DNA of 64,000 bases. Origin: Cyrtodaria siliqua. Lineage: Eukaryota; Mollusca; Bivalvia; Adapedonta; Hiatellidae. Both the position numbers and the translations under genes were made by a program. Where the stretch lies: NCBI GenBank assembly GCA_037043455.1, contig JAWPHD010000129.1, positions 111,001 through 175,000 on the forward strand, written 5' to 3'. Of the stretch, positions 33,662 through 44,995 are shown piece after piece (within the stretch, counting starts at the first letter, position 1; each line of letters starts with the position of its first letter). The notes beneath the pieces are model-generated. The model saw nothing but the letters and a program-made list of their open reading frames with translations, was not told the DNA's origin and searched no databases.

Positions 33662-33990
33662 TTGAGTAGAAAGATGCAATCTGTCAAAGATCATATCCGT
33701 CATACACATATCAATCGGCTGGATCAACTACTTGCCAGTAATGTACTGAAACGTGTGCCTGTCCGTGGTGACGGAAATTGCTTTTTCGCAGCAATTGCTA
33801 AATGTGTAAAATTTAATAATTCAATTTTGTCACACATTGATGCATTTAGAAATTCAGTGTGTGACTTAATGATGGAAAACATTGCAAGAAGACTGTCTTT
33901 TCCCTGTATTTTTTCGACTTGGTGTTGCTTTCGAAACTATGTCACATATAAAACACCTCTGCCTTTCCCCAAGATGACTCGTACCTACTA
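33662..33990 (+). pseudogene. OTU-type cysteine protease fragment
   Basis: The open frame encodes VPVRGDGNCFFAAIAKCV at residues 32-49, matching the OTU signature with catalytic Asp and Cys (D-G-N-C). An IDAFRNSVCDLMMENI helix follows. The C-terminal part with catalytic His is missing; the frame becomes non-OTU after residue 75 and stops. A second foldback lies immediately upstream, and no proper start is visible. OTU proteases cleave ubiquitin chains, and they also occur as domains of transposon proteins, which fits its place inside a TIR element. Confidence 0.65.
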
Positions 33991-34441
33991 GTTTTTGCTT
34001 CAAGAATAAAATGTTTTCACAAATTTTGTTTGCAGCAAAAGGGGCTATGTGTCAAATAGCACCTTTTACTCCAATTTTTCTTTAAAAATTGGTCCGTGGA
34101 AAAAGGCGCTATGTACAAAATTGATTATATTGATTGAACTATTGGTTTATTATTGGTTAAAATATGATTAATAAATAGTAGAAATATAATCCCAAATAAG
34201 TGCTTAGTTTCGTTTTTTAGAATTAAAATCCTGATTTTTCACAAGTCCTTAAACCTTTAAACGCGATTTTCTCGAAATAATGAAAAATGCACATAGCACC
34301 TTTTACCTCTAAGGGGGCGAACAGTTTTTTTATTTAAACATAAGTTATTGCCACTATTATACATGCAGAGTAATATCAACATATATACATCTTACAAGAG
34401 CCTTTCTGGAGCACTGGATCAAGGAGGATTCTGGAAAGATA

Positions 34442-34945
34442 GGTATTTAAACAGATAAATGTGAGAAAAATTATCAACCAAACAGTACTTAAACCAACAA
34501 ATTTATATCGAGCGCTTTCGGCTTTTATCGCCTTCTTCAGGATACATATATAAAGTTACAAAAACAGGCACATACATTTGGGGGAAAGTTTAAAAGCAAG
34601 AACATAAACCAATTAATACTATAAACGTGCGCGTTATGCTCCCATGCCAGTGTTGGTATTCCCATGCCAGTGTTGGTATAATACAGTAACAGTGTATATG
34701 TATGAAACAAAGGTTGATATACATTTACATTTTATATACGTTTAAATTTTGTTTATATAAAGACTGATTCCGAAGACGTGTTACACACTAGCGTGAACAG
34801 ATTTGTCTGGGAGTGTACTTGCCGCGCGTTCCAGCGGTCAAAGGGTCAGACTGATACTATTAGAGTTCGCGGAAATAAACGGCTTCCGATTTCTATGATT
34901 ATGTAAAAATACACTGACATTTTAAAAGGTATATCTTGGAGAAAC
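34442..34945. repeat. left arm of a ~500-bp inverted repeat
   Basis: It runs from GGTATTTAAACAGATAAATG to GTATATCTTGGAGAAAC and is the inverse of 35156-35638. The left arm holds a local duplication (CCCATGCCAGTGTTGGTAT twice at about 34640-34678) that the right arm has once. Confidence 0.9.
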
Positions 34946-35155
34946 AGACAAATAGAAATATATTATAAAGAAACTATACACTGACTTCTGTCGAATACGA
35001 AACTATACATTTATCCTTGGATGTACAGCCACAGATATTGGTATATGAGTGTATTTAGTTTGACCCGATACTCTTTTTAACATTTGTAATAACCATTACA
35101 AAAACAATATAGGTTTAAAAGAACTAGTAATTTTATAAGATATTTCTATTTTTAT

Positions 35156-35638
35156 GTTTCTCCAAGATATACATTATAAAATGCCAGTGTATCTTTACAT
35201 AATCATTGAATCAGAAGCCGTTTATTTCCGCGAACTCTAATAATAGCAGTCTGACCCTTTGACCGATTGACCGCGTGGCAAGTACACTCCCAGACAAATC
35301 TGTTCACGCTAGTGTGTAACACGTCTTCGGAATCAGTCTTTATATAAACAAAATTTAAACGTATATAAAATGTAAACGATATCAACCTTTGTTTCATACA
35401 TATACACTGTTACTGTATTATACCAACACTGACATGGGAGCATTAAGCGCACGTTTATAGTATTAATTGGTTTATGTTCTTGCTTTTAAACTTTTCCTCA
35501 AATTTATGTGCCTGTTTTTGTAACTTTATGTATGTATCCTTCAGAAGGCGATAAAAGCCGAAAGCTCTCGATATAAATTTGTTGGTTTAAGTACTGTTTG
35601 GTTGATAATATTTCTCACATTTATCTGTTTAAATACCT
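35156..35638. repeat. right arm of the ~500-bp inverted repeat
   Basis: Reverse complement of the left arm with moderate divergence, across a spacer of 210 bp whose edges are also partly inverted. A further partial direct copy (CTCCCAGACAAATCTGTTCA to GGAATCAGTTTTTATATGAA) follows at 35650-35720. Confidence 0.9.
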
Positions 35639-35699
35639 CAGACAAATAACTCCCAGACAAATCTGTTCACGCTAGTGTGTAACACGTCTTCGGAATCAG

Positions 35700-36380
35700 T
35701 TTTTATATGAACAAAATGTAATCATTGAATCAGAATTCATTATAACAGACGATTCATATTTTCAATCATTACAACTTAAAATTATTCAGTTATTTTCAGA
35801 ATTGCATTATTATATAAATTTGGAATATCTGAAAGGAAATGATTTGTAATTATTTGTAATAATTCGAAAGAAACTTATTAATGCAGATGTTAAGTGATTA
35901 ACATAACAACTACTAGATGGCTTTTTTTGGTTTTGATTTTTTTTCTGTGGGGGTTGGAGGGTGGGGGGTTGCTGTAGTTGTTGTTGTTGTTGTTGTTGTT
36001 GTTGTGTATTTTTATTTTTTTTTATAGAATTGAGAATGATTCCACATGACTGTAAAGTTACATGCCAGTTCGCAGTTAGCACTATTCATGGCACACAATG
36101 CGGATCAGATATTGATTACATTTTGTATCTAATTGCAAACTAAAAAAAAGACGTCTACCAAACTATTCAGTATTTTATAGAACAAGTGAAAATGTCATCA
36201 ACTTAAATGTACCTCTTGTATAAATTTAATACAATTAAATCAATTAGAATGTAGTTGTGAAGAAAGCTAGGCAAACAGTTTGTGATAATTATCATACTTT
36301 TAATGTGTTTAATTACAGCTGGAAGGAAGTATAAAAAAACATTCCACAAAATAAAAACGTCACAGTATCAGGTAGACTGT
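35700..36380. other. AT-rich sequence with (TTG)n tract
   Basis: A (TTG)n microsatellite of about 10 units lies at 35974-36005. No supported gene. Confidence 0.5.
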
Positions 36381-36387
36381 AATGTAA

Positions 36388-36460
36388 ATGTAAAGGGAAT
36401 GCTACTGCATCAGATACAATGCCCCTGGGATGGGCGGACGTCAAACGGGTTGGGGACGGA
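36388..36460. repeat. right copy of the distant inverted repeat
   Basis: GCATCAGATACAATGCCCCT, then GGACGTCAAACGGGTTGGGG, is the inverse of 30005-30085. It runs directly into a G-rich minisatellite. Confidence 0.75.
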
Positions 36461-36602
36461 TTAAAGTAAGGGGGGCCGGGGACGGATAAAAGTAAGGTGG
36501 GACGGGGACGGATAAAAGTATGGCGGGTTGGGGACGGATAAAAATAAGGCGGGTTGGGGACGGATAAAAGTAGGGCGTGTTTGGGACGGGTACAAGTAAG
36601 GG
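36450..36602. repeat. G-rich minisatellite, ~27-bp unit
   Basis: About five to six units of GGGACGGATAAAAGTAAGGC plus GGGTTG are seen. The plus strand is G-rich with regular GGG/GG runs. Confidence 0.85.
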
Positions 36603-36609
36603 TAATGTT

Positions 36610-37640
36610 AATAATTATGTTTGAATTCTCTATGACAACTAACTGTAGTTGAGTTTTTGTAAGTTAAAGGCGTATCGTATTTATTCCTTCTTGAAATAAA
36701 ATATAAACGGCAAAATGGACATTCCACAAAAAATAAAAGCTATAACAGCATCGCAGTAAGAAATTATATTAATATTATATAATATGATAGTAATGAACAT
36801 CTAAATCAACAAACGCATTTGTCTTTACATAAAATACTATTTATAATATGTAGGATGACACTTACTGTTTTATCCAGAAAACTACCAAAATATTAAAACG
36901 TTTTACACAATTCAACTCCGTAATAGCGATACGAAACTTGCGCGCGCCTTCCTAATTATATCATTTTTAGAATCACGTGACCATCGCGTTTTCCCTGAAA
37001 CTCTGTTTAGTACACAGATGTCAACTGTACTTTCGTTTCATGCACGAACATGATCTAGTGACGCATGTGTCTGTCATTCGTCAACATCAGATAAATAAAG
37101 CACACGATATGTAACGTCATAGCTTATACAAGCTTGTTCCATGGTATAGCAATTAATTCTTCAAAGCAGACGATTTTATGGGTTTTTTAAAACAAAATCT
37201 TAAATAGGTCAATACATTATCACGACGAACCGGTATATGCTTGGATTGTTTAACGGCTCATCGATATATTGTTGTGTAATTTAGGGCCGCTCACAGGGAA
37301 ATAAAGACGGTGCCAAAACAACCTGGGATGCCATAAACAATACTATTTAACAAATAATGTATGGTGCTTCGGTCCATATGCAAGTTTATGGACTGGGCAG
37401 TCAGACCTAGAATGTTATATGGACCGAAGCGAAGCAATAATAGGATGTGCCATTTGAAATCGGCTATTCGGTACCTTGTTTCCAAAACAAAAATTAACCC
37501 CCTTAATTAAAATTACACAGAAACGTTTCTGAGGTGACGTTGTGTTTGCCAGTGACGTTTTATTCGACGTCATTGACTTTGTCAGTTGTTTGTGTTTTAC
37601 GTTTGAGCTTGTAGAAGAAGGCATTTGTTTTCGCAAATAT
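36610..37640. other. no recognised gene
   Basis: AT-rich intergenic sequence. GGTGCTTCGGTCCATATGCA and GGACCGAAGCGAAGC near 37370-37435 form a loose inverted pair. Confidence 0.4.
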
Positions 37641-37880
37641 AATTTAAGGATAAAAAAGTACTGTGCTTTTCACCAGGTCCAGAGAACGATTTTTAATCGG
37701 AAAAAAAATTCGTTGCGGAAAATTCCATATTAAAACTTACATCAATAGAAATGTTGGTTTTTGACGCTTTCAGCGATCTCCACGCCATCTAAATCGGTTG
37801 ACAAATCGTCCCACAATCCACAAAAGTTCATTTTACCCCTTGGATCCCTATGTAAATTTTGTTTACACTATTTCCAAGAT
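37640..37880 (-). other. block homologous to 45555-45800 in inverse orientation
   Basis: On the minus strand it reads AAAGCGTCAAAAACCAACAT, TTTCTATTGATGTAAGT and TCGTTCTCTGGACCTGGTGA. These match the plus strand at 45674-45780 (AAAGCGTCAAAAACCCATCT, GTTGATGTAAGT, TCGTTCTCTGGACCCGATGA). GATGTAAGT resembles a splice donor, so these may be two copies of a first exon and its flank. No protein is proven: the frames differ between copies. Confidence 0.55.
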
Positions 37881-38663
37881 GGCGGATGGGACGACTTACG
37901 GAACAGTTCATTAAAACAATGAAGGGATGTTTATCTGTTTGGTTGAAGGGGCGACCACCAATGCATTTTGTAGCTACATATATGGATTAAAACAGATATA
38001 TTTTGGCAATTTGAATAGTTTTAAGCCTGTAAATAATAGTTTGGGTTGCGATGGACTTTTTTTCTGTATAATCGTGATGTGATGGCTTTGTAATGCAGGG
38101 ATTTGCACTTCCATTACGATAGTATAGGAAAGTGGTGAGAAAAAGAGACTCGTGTTTTCGGATTTTTCTTTTTGCTATTAGCTGTGTGTAAATGTCGTTT
38201 CGGCGATCAGGTCAGATATACCTACTCACTAAAATTAGCCCTAAGTTACCCAAAACGTTTTATTGCAATTCTTTTACCATTTATTTATTTATTTTGCTAT
38301 TTTAAGAATTCTTATGGTTTTGGGGGGAAAAGATTCACATACAGGTCCTCCTACGCACCTAAAACATTTTGGGTTTTCGGTCGGAGCACCGCCAACCAAC
38401 AATTTTGTAAGGACGGCCTAATGCTTCGTTTTTGCAACCTTGGCTTACCTAAATATGCCATACCTACTAGAAAATTCTTCATCAATTACCGAAATTCGCA
38501 GATTAAATGAAGGTAAACACACAAAAAAAGAAGTGAATGGCTTCACGATGTAAAGGCCTCAAACACTCGACTTAACAAAAAAATCCACACACACACACAC
38601 ACACACACTATCGACTGTAAATAAACAAGTATTCTGTCATAATTCATATACATGGAAGTTGTG
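37881..38663. other. no recognised gene; (CA)n microsatellite
   Basis: A 112-codon plus-strand frame (38172-38510) has no recognised motif. (CA)n of about 12 units lies at 38585-38609. Confidence 0.5.
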
Positions 38664-38684
38664 GGGCCATAGTCATTGATTAGA
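38664..38684. repeat. target-site duplication, 3' side of the LINE
   Basis: GGGCCATAGTCATTGATTAGA corresponds to GGGCCATCATTGATTAGA at 42808-42825, differing by a 3-bp indel. It borders the (GAAT)n tail of the retrotransposon. Confidence 0.75.
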
Positions 38685-38909
38685 ATGAATGAATGAATGA
38701 ATGGTGTTTTACGGCACGTCGACACATAAATAGGTCATATTGTGCGCAAAAATTTATGAAAATGAAGTATTAATTAAAAATTAATGTAAATATATAAAGA
38801 TAAAACTATTAAAAAATAAGGGATGATCAGGTGTAATTTAAACTATGTATGTAAATCAACAAATGCCCGTCAACGGGTATATAAACAAGTAAATATATAT
38901 AAGAACACA

Positions 38910-41900
38910 TTACAATGATTTATATAGTCTGATCTCTTTCAGGAAATCTAAAACAAGACTAAAATCTACAGTATCAAATAACTCTTTCATAGTATTAACA
39001 TTGTAGTACCTTTGACGCATAGGATCAAAGTCTACACATTCCAATAATATGTGTTTGACCGTTAACGGTGCAAAGCAGGGTATACATTCTGGTAATTGCT
39101 CACCTTGTAATAAATATGAATGAGTATAACGTGTATGCCCTATCCTGCACCGGGCTAGGACAACTTCCTCTCGACGAATGGGTCTTCTAGAAGAACGGCA
39201 TTCTCCGAGTAACGGTTTAATTGGATGGAGTTTATTGTTACTGACAAATCCCAAGCGGCTTGCCAAGAGTTACGAATATATGTGTTAATACAACTTTTAA
39301 AATCCGTATAAGGTAATTTGGTATTAGTTATATGTACATCTAATGCTGCCTTAGCAGCACTATCAGCTCTATCATTACCACGTATTCCTACATGGCTTGG
39401 AAGCCAGCAAAAAATAATAACATTATCAATTATAAGAGAATTGTACTTTTCTAAAAGTTGAAGCACAACTGGGTTATCATGTTTCATATTACCCAGTGCT
39501 TGAAGAGATGAAAGAGAATCAGAAAAGATTACAAAATGGTCATCATCAGATTCCTGAATATAATTTAAGGCAAGTTCAGCTGAAAAGATAGAGGCCTTGT
39601 CAGGCAGGCGGCTCTTTATGCTGTGTTTGTGAACAACAGCTGCTGCAGCTACCTTATCTCCATCTTTAGAGCCATCTGTGTAGATATGTTGAAAGTTACT
39701 GTATTTCGATTTAATTTCATTAAATTTGCTTTGAAATACAGTAGGGTCTGTGCTGGATTTGTTATTATTACAAAGATCAAAAATAATTGTTGGTGTTTCC
39801 AAAGTCCACGATGGAATTTGTGGTACTTTGTACTTGGCAATCAAATTTAGGTCGATTTCAGTGTCTCTTAATTTTGGTTTAATACGAAGACCAAATGGTC
39901 GAATGGACTTCGGTTTTCGATCAAAAAGAGGTTCACAACTAGGATTAAAAACATTATCGAAAGTTGGGTTTGAAGGGTTTGACTTTAATTTAATGGCGTA
40001 TTGAAGAGCTAATTTGTCCCGTCTATGAGACAGTGATGGTTCATTAGCTTCAACATATAGACTTTCGGCTGGTGATGTACGAAGGCACCTAAGGCGAGTC
40101 GTAATCCTTGATTATGTATAGGGTCGAGCATCTGCAAGTACGACTTGCGAGTCGATCCATATACTATCGAGCCGTAGTCCAGCTTGGATCTGATAAGAGA
40201 TCTGTAAAGTCGCAACAGGACTTTTCGATCTGCTCCCCAATTAGTGTTTGCAACAACTTTAAGTAAGTTAAGAGCTTTAAGGCATTTGGCCTTCAAGTAT
40301 TTAAGGTGTGGTATAAACGTTAATTTACGGTCGAAAATAAGACCAAGGAATTTTATCTCATCCACTTCTGGTATTGGTGACCCATCCAGTGTTAGATGAG
40401 GGTCTTCATGATGTTTACGAAGTTGACAAAAGTGCATACAATTAGTTTTAGACTTAGAAAATTTAAAACCATTTTCATCAGACCAGGTCTGAAGTTTATT
40501 TAGACATTGTTGTAATTGTCTCTCGATAGTATTCATGTTTTTTGCACGATAACATATAACAAAGTCGTCAACGTATAGCGAACAATCTACACCTGGATTG
40601 ATGCATTTTACTATACTGTTAATCTTTATATTAAAAAGTGTGACAGAGAGTATACTGCCCTGTGGAACACCCATCTCCTGTTCATGAATATCAGAGAGGG
40701 TTGAACCCATTCGGACACGAAATTGTCTATCATCTAAGAATTTCTCAATAAAAATGGGTAATCGGCCTCTAAGACCAAGGTCATGAAGATCATTCATAAT
40801 ACCGTACTTCCATGCAGTATCATAAGCTTTCTCCAAGTCAAAAAATACAGCGACTAGATGTTCTTTTTTTATGAAAGCTTCCCTAATACATGATTCAAAT
40901 CGAATGACATTGTCTGTTGTGCCTCGTTGGCGCCGGAATCCACTTTGATACTTTGTTATCAGCTTGTTGGACTCCAGGTACCAAACGAGTCTCTCATTAA
41001 TCATTCGTTCCATGGTTTTTTATATACAACTCGTTAAAGCAATAGGGCGATAATTTATTGGGTCCGTATGATCCTTTCCAGGTTTGGGGACTGGAATAAC
41101 GATTGCTTCCCGCCAAGAATCGGGGAAGTTTCCCGTCACCCAAACCTTATTAAATATATCAAGAAGGGTAGAGAGACAAGATTCAGGTAAATGTTTTAGT
41201 AATTGATAATGGATATCATCAGGACCAGCTGATGTATCATGAGCCTTTTTAAGGGACTCTCGAAGTTCTTTGAGAGTGAATAGTTTATTGTATTTTTCCA
41301 AGTTTTTCGACTTGAAGTTCAGCTTCTTCTGTTCTTTTTGTTTCTTATTTTTCAGAAAATTTGGTTGACAATTTTCAGAAGAAGAATTTTTTGAAAAAGT
41401 TTCTGCCAAAGTGTTTGTAATATCTTTGACAGATGTTATATCTCCATTATCTGTTTTAAGATGATTTACAGAACTAGAATTACCTTTACCACTTATTTTC
41501 CGGACCATGTTCCATGTCTTCTTAAGAGATGAGCGAGAATTCAGCCTAGAGACGTAAGATCTCCAGGATTTCCTCTTGCTATCCTTAATAGTACGACGGG
41601 CTTTCGCACGAAAAACTCTAAAGTTATCTAAATTTGTTTGAGTTGGCCGCAAGTTAAAATTATTTAATGCAGCTTTACGATCGCTGACTGCCTTTTTGCA
41701 GTCATCGTCGTACCATGGTTTATGTGGGCGTTTAGGATTTGCCGAGGTTTTTGGAATGGTTTGATCAGCTATATCGTGAAGAGTTTTGGTAAAAAGAGCA
41801 GTTGCGTCTTCGACATCCTCGAAAACGGAAGGCTTTAATTGTTCCTCGCAAAGAGATTGAAACGTAGTCCAATCAGCCTTGCGAAGTTTCCATCGTTGCG

Positions 41901-42579
41901 GTTTTTCGAGAAGTGGAGGGCCGATATTTTCAAGAAATATGGGGAAGTGGTAACTTCCACAGAGGTCGTCTCCAACACTCCCCGAAAAATCCATCAAAAG
42001 CGTTGGATCGCATATTGTTAAATCAATGGAAGAATGAGAGCCTGTAGCAGGATGTAAGTAAGTATGTGACATATTATTAAAAAGACACAAATTGTTTTTG
42101 GCTAAGAAATCCTCAATTTTCTTGCCTTTATCGTTTATATCTTTACAACCCCAGATGTAGTTGTGTGCATTAAAATCGCCCAAGAGTATAAAAGGTGATG
42201 GCAATTGTGCAACTATGTGATTTAGATCTTTAGGGTCTAGTGAAGAACTAGGTGGCAAATATAAGGAACATATTGTTATGACTCTGTGCATAGTAACACT
42301 GACCGCAATAGCTTTCAAATTTGTTTTCAACGCAACAGGTCTGTGAGGAATGTTTCGTTTAACGATTATCGAAACTCCACCAGTGGCCTTGTCCCCGGTA
42401 TCACAAATATGATTGTATAGTGAGTATTGTTTAAAAGATACCTTATCACTTGTCTTCAAGAATGTTTCTTGAAGACAAAAGGCAATAGGGTTGTGTTCAT
42501 TTAAAATTAAGCTGATTTCATCATAATTTGGTTTCAAACCTCGACAATTCCATTGAATGATCTTATTAGTTTTACCCAT
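38910..42579 (-). pseudogene. ORF2 of the I-like LINE (EN-RT-RNase H)
   Basis: Residues 1-240 are an APE-type endonuclease: IIQWNCRGL, FCLQETFL, LLGDFNAHNYIWG, HSSIDLTICDP. The last box reads GSYHFPIF where SDH is usual, so a catalytic Asp appears lost. The RT follows: INYRPIALTSC, GFRRQRGTTDNV, VFFDLEKAYDTAW (motif A), GVPQGSILSVTLFN (motif B), CSLYVDDFVICY (motif C). RNase H: IYTDGSKDG, FSAELALNYI, IFSDSLSSL, GNDRADSAAK. The C-terminus has CIPCFAPLTVKHILLEC. Breaks are TAA at 41020-41022 inside RT, a 1-bp loss near 40082 and a shift near 39245. Otherwise the frame is well kept, so the copy is fairly young. Confidence 0.92.
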
Positions 42580-42807
42580 TATTTAGCGCTAAGGCGATTT
42601 TTAATTTTGTTTTTATTTTTGGCCTTAGATTTAGGAGAGGTCTTAGGAGACTCAAGCAGCGACATCTCCACTGATGGATCCTCCTCCCAGGAAGAAGTCA
42701 GCTGAAGTGGCACCTCAACTAACCTTTCATGAGAGGATGGAAGTGGCAGTGCAGCTGCCGGCTCTGAAATGTCCATAAGCTGTTCGAATTTGTTATGCAG
42801 CTCAATA
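42579..42807 (-). pseudogene. ORF1 C-terminal end of the I-like LINE
   Basis: The open frame continues to the element border and is 5'-truncated there. It encodes a low-complexity Pro/Ser segment and a basic end (KSKAKNKNKIKNRLSAK), fitting a nucleic-acid-binding ORF1 protein. Its stop TAA overlaps the ORF2 start in TAATG (42577-42581), the arrangement linked in other LINEs to termination-reinitiation. The zinc knuckles usual in ORF1 would lie in the missing part. Confidence 0.7.
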
Positions 42808-42825
42808 GGGCCATCATTGATTAGA
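42808..42825. repeat. target-site duplication, 5' side of the LINE
   Basis: GGGCCATCATTGATTAGA; partner of 38664-38684. Confidence 0.75.
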
Positions 42826-42829
42826 AGGC

Positions 42830-43832
42830 ATCCATCTTGGTAATTTTGATATTTTTTATATATACTTATCTGAGTTCACATTTCAGTCACTGACCACATT
42901 CTTTATTAGAGTGACGGGGAGGGGTGGAGGTGCAGGATAAGTGACTGGTGTGTAACTGAACCTGAAATTCACTTACATGTTTTACTCTTTGTTTCTTTCT
43001 TTCTTTTTTTGTTATTTGTTAATGTTCCCTTTCCCTTCATTTTTTTTTTTTGGAATTTTGCTCTGTGTGTGTGAGTGGGGATGGCTGTCGCAGGATGAAA
43101 ATATGTGATAGAAATCCTTCCAGCTAAAAACATGGAGGCCGATTTAAGTAAAACAGATTTTTGGTGGAATAATCTGAGCCTTCACTGACTCTGAAAGCTT
43201 TTCTTTTGTGGCTTTTAGGTACACAGCCAGATGAAATATTAAAATCGTAAAAAGGGCTGGTAAGGTGGGAGAAGGCTCGGATTATTGAAGAAGTACTAAT
43301 ATATTACATTCATTTTTGTTCGGCTGTAAATACGTACAATCCCTGCATTTGTTAATATAAGTATTATACCAAGTTGGATTGGCAGAGACTGACTTTGATA
43401 CAGAACCAGGGCCCTCCCTTCACTTTGGGGGAATGTGGCCAGGGCCCTCAGGAAGGGGAATTTTGCGTTGTTTTCATATCAAAGGGGAATTTCTAAGAAA
43501 CACAAATTAGTGTGTGTTTTTTTATTATTTAAGTGGTACCAAGAATTTACCATTCCAAATTGCAAATTGTATGCTTTTTTCATGTTTTGGAGATAAAAAA
43601 TTTCTAATAATTGTTGTTGTTGTTTTTTTAAGGTAATTTTTCACAAGAAAAGGGGGAAAAATAGACACATTTAGGGGAGGGGAATGGGGCCGAATTTCTG
43701 CCCCAAAAACGGTCAAACGACGGCCCTGAGAACTAATAATTTTATGTTCACAAATGCTTAGTACTGTAGATATACTTGCTACATTTAATACTGGCAACAT
43801 TAAACGTAACAAGTACTAAGCATTTGTAAAAA
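42830..43832. other. no recognised gene; 16-bp inverted repeat
   Basis: ACAAATGCTTAGTACT (43750-43765) and AGTACTAAGCATTTGT (43812-43827) are perfect complements separated by 46 nt, right beside the 3' end of RT copy D. Otherwise it is repetitive AT-rich sequence with short poly-T and poly-A runs. Confidence 0.55.
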
Positions 43833-44995
43833 AGGATAAAAATATCGGACAGGGAAAGCAGCATTCAAGGACGACAGTCAACCACAAAACACAAAAACAA
43901 ACACGCAAACAGACAAACGAAAAGACAAAAGTAATAAAAAATGCAAACGACATCACAAACACAAAAGGGTTGACAATAGGGCTACCGCCTTGGAACGGTC
44001 AGTGGCAAAGTAGGCCACTGGGGGTTTAAACCGGTTCTAGGGTGCACCAAACCTCACACTTACCCTACTGTCATCCCATTAAAACAGGACAGTGTAAATA
44101 AAGAACTCCCCGCCATGATCTAATCTCTAACCAACAAGGCAGCATCAATAGGCAATATAAGTAAAACACAAATATGCTCGTGTAAATATAATACAAAAAA
44201 ACAATAGCCTAGAAAGCCACAATGAAGGTACTCAATGACTTTGCAGAAGCCAGAGCAGTAAGAGAATAAACCATTAAGTGCACGACAAGAAAGATCATGG
44301 ACAAACATCAAACGCCACCGTCCCAATGGGCTTTAGGTAGGCGTCATCACAGGGTCCACAGCCTGTCCGGTCATCGTACCATTAAAGAGGAAAGCATAGT
44401 GGCGAACTGTAAAAGGGTCCACCACCAAGCATGCAGTACGTTGCAAAATGATAGGGTCATAACCTCTTTTGATAAACTTTTTAACAAGTTTAACAAAGAT
44501 AGTATGAAAGTGATCATGACCAAGAATCTTACGAAGTTTATAAATCACATCACCATAGAAGTCAGGTTGTGATAGTCCTTGTCGCAGAAGAGTCTTTAAA
44601 TTACATTTATATTTGGAAAGAAGATCAGGGTTACGATAATAAAATTTTGCAAAGGTTTTACGAAGTTTATGGTAACGGTAACCCTGATTGAGTAACTTTT
44701 TAGTTATACAAAGATTACGAATATTAAAGTCCTCAACTCGAGTACAAGCTCTAGAAAAACGAATAAGTTGAGACAGATACACCCCATAAGAAGTTGCTCG
44801 GGGAACATCCCCATCCAAGTGGGGATAATTAACAATGTCAAAATTAAAATCATCTCTCTTGTCATAGATTTTGCTAATTATTTTACCATTTTCAATCGAG
44901 AGATCTAAATCAAGAAAAGAAGCGTTATTATCAGATATATTTTCTTTACTAAGCCGAAGTTCTTTAGGATAAATATTATGAACCATACTTGGAAA
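43833..44995 (-). mobile_element. dispersed RT element, copy D (best-preserved 3' half)
   Basis: The 217-codon frame 44986-44333 encodes the region after the catalytic core without interruption: SFLDLDLSIENGKIISKIYD, KRDDFNFDIVNYPHLDGDVP, RATSYGVYLSQLIRFSRACT, GYRYHKLRKTFAKFYYRNPD, SQPDFYGDVIYKLRKILGHD, and LQRTACLVVDPF. The SFLDL...G.i.sKiYDK block resembles the thumb entry of Penelope-like RTs. The frame ends soon after, with no GIY-YIG motif. The 3' tail spans 44332-43833. It is 5'-truncated just before this frame. Confidence 0.82.

Larger units (their letters stand above)
30492..34320. mobile_element. TIR DNA transposon-like unit with subterminal repeats and OTU fragment
   Basis: The ends are inverted repeats: TCGCCCCCTTAGAGGTAAAA then GGTGCTA at 30492-30518, and its perfect reverse complement at 34294-34320. 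Inside both ends are several copies, in both orientations, of a GGTAAAAGGNGCTATNTG-like motif (30645-30660, 30690-30745, 30780-30815 and 34030-34120), as in elements whose transposase binds subterminal sites. The interior holds two nested foldbacks and a fragment with an OTU protease motif. No transposase was found. Flanks show no convincing target duplication. The superfamily is not assigned; OTU domains occur in some Mutator-like and Helentron elements. Confidence 0.65.
38685..42807 (-). mobile_element. I-clade-type non-LTR retrotransposon, 5'-truncated
   Basis: On the minus strand: C-terminal end of ORF1, then ORF2 with apurinic-type endonuclease, reverse transcriptase, RNase H and a Cys-rich C-terminus, a 3' UTR of about 200 bp and a (CATT)n-like tail. 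The presence of RNase H after RT and the tail GHTRYTHSYLL place it near I/Nimb elements. The near-identical short sequences at both borders (38664-38684 and 42808-42825) are a target-site duplication, so the insertion is complete at its 3' end and truncated inside ORF1. It carries one nonsense codon and two frameshifts. Confidence 0.88.

Noticed and set aside
38172..38510. 112-codon plus-strand frame with a hydrophobic stretch
   Set aside because: No family, start context or splice evidence; likely chance.
39623..40004. Plus-strand frames opposite the LINE RNase H
   Set aside because: Shadows of the well-supported minus-strand ORF2.
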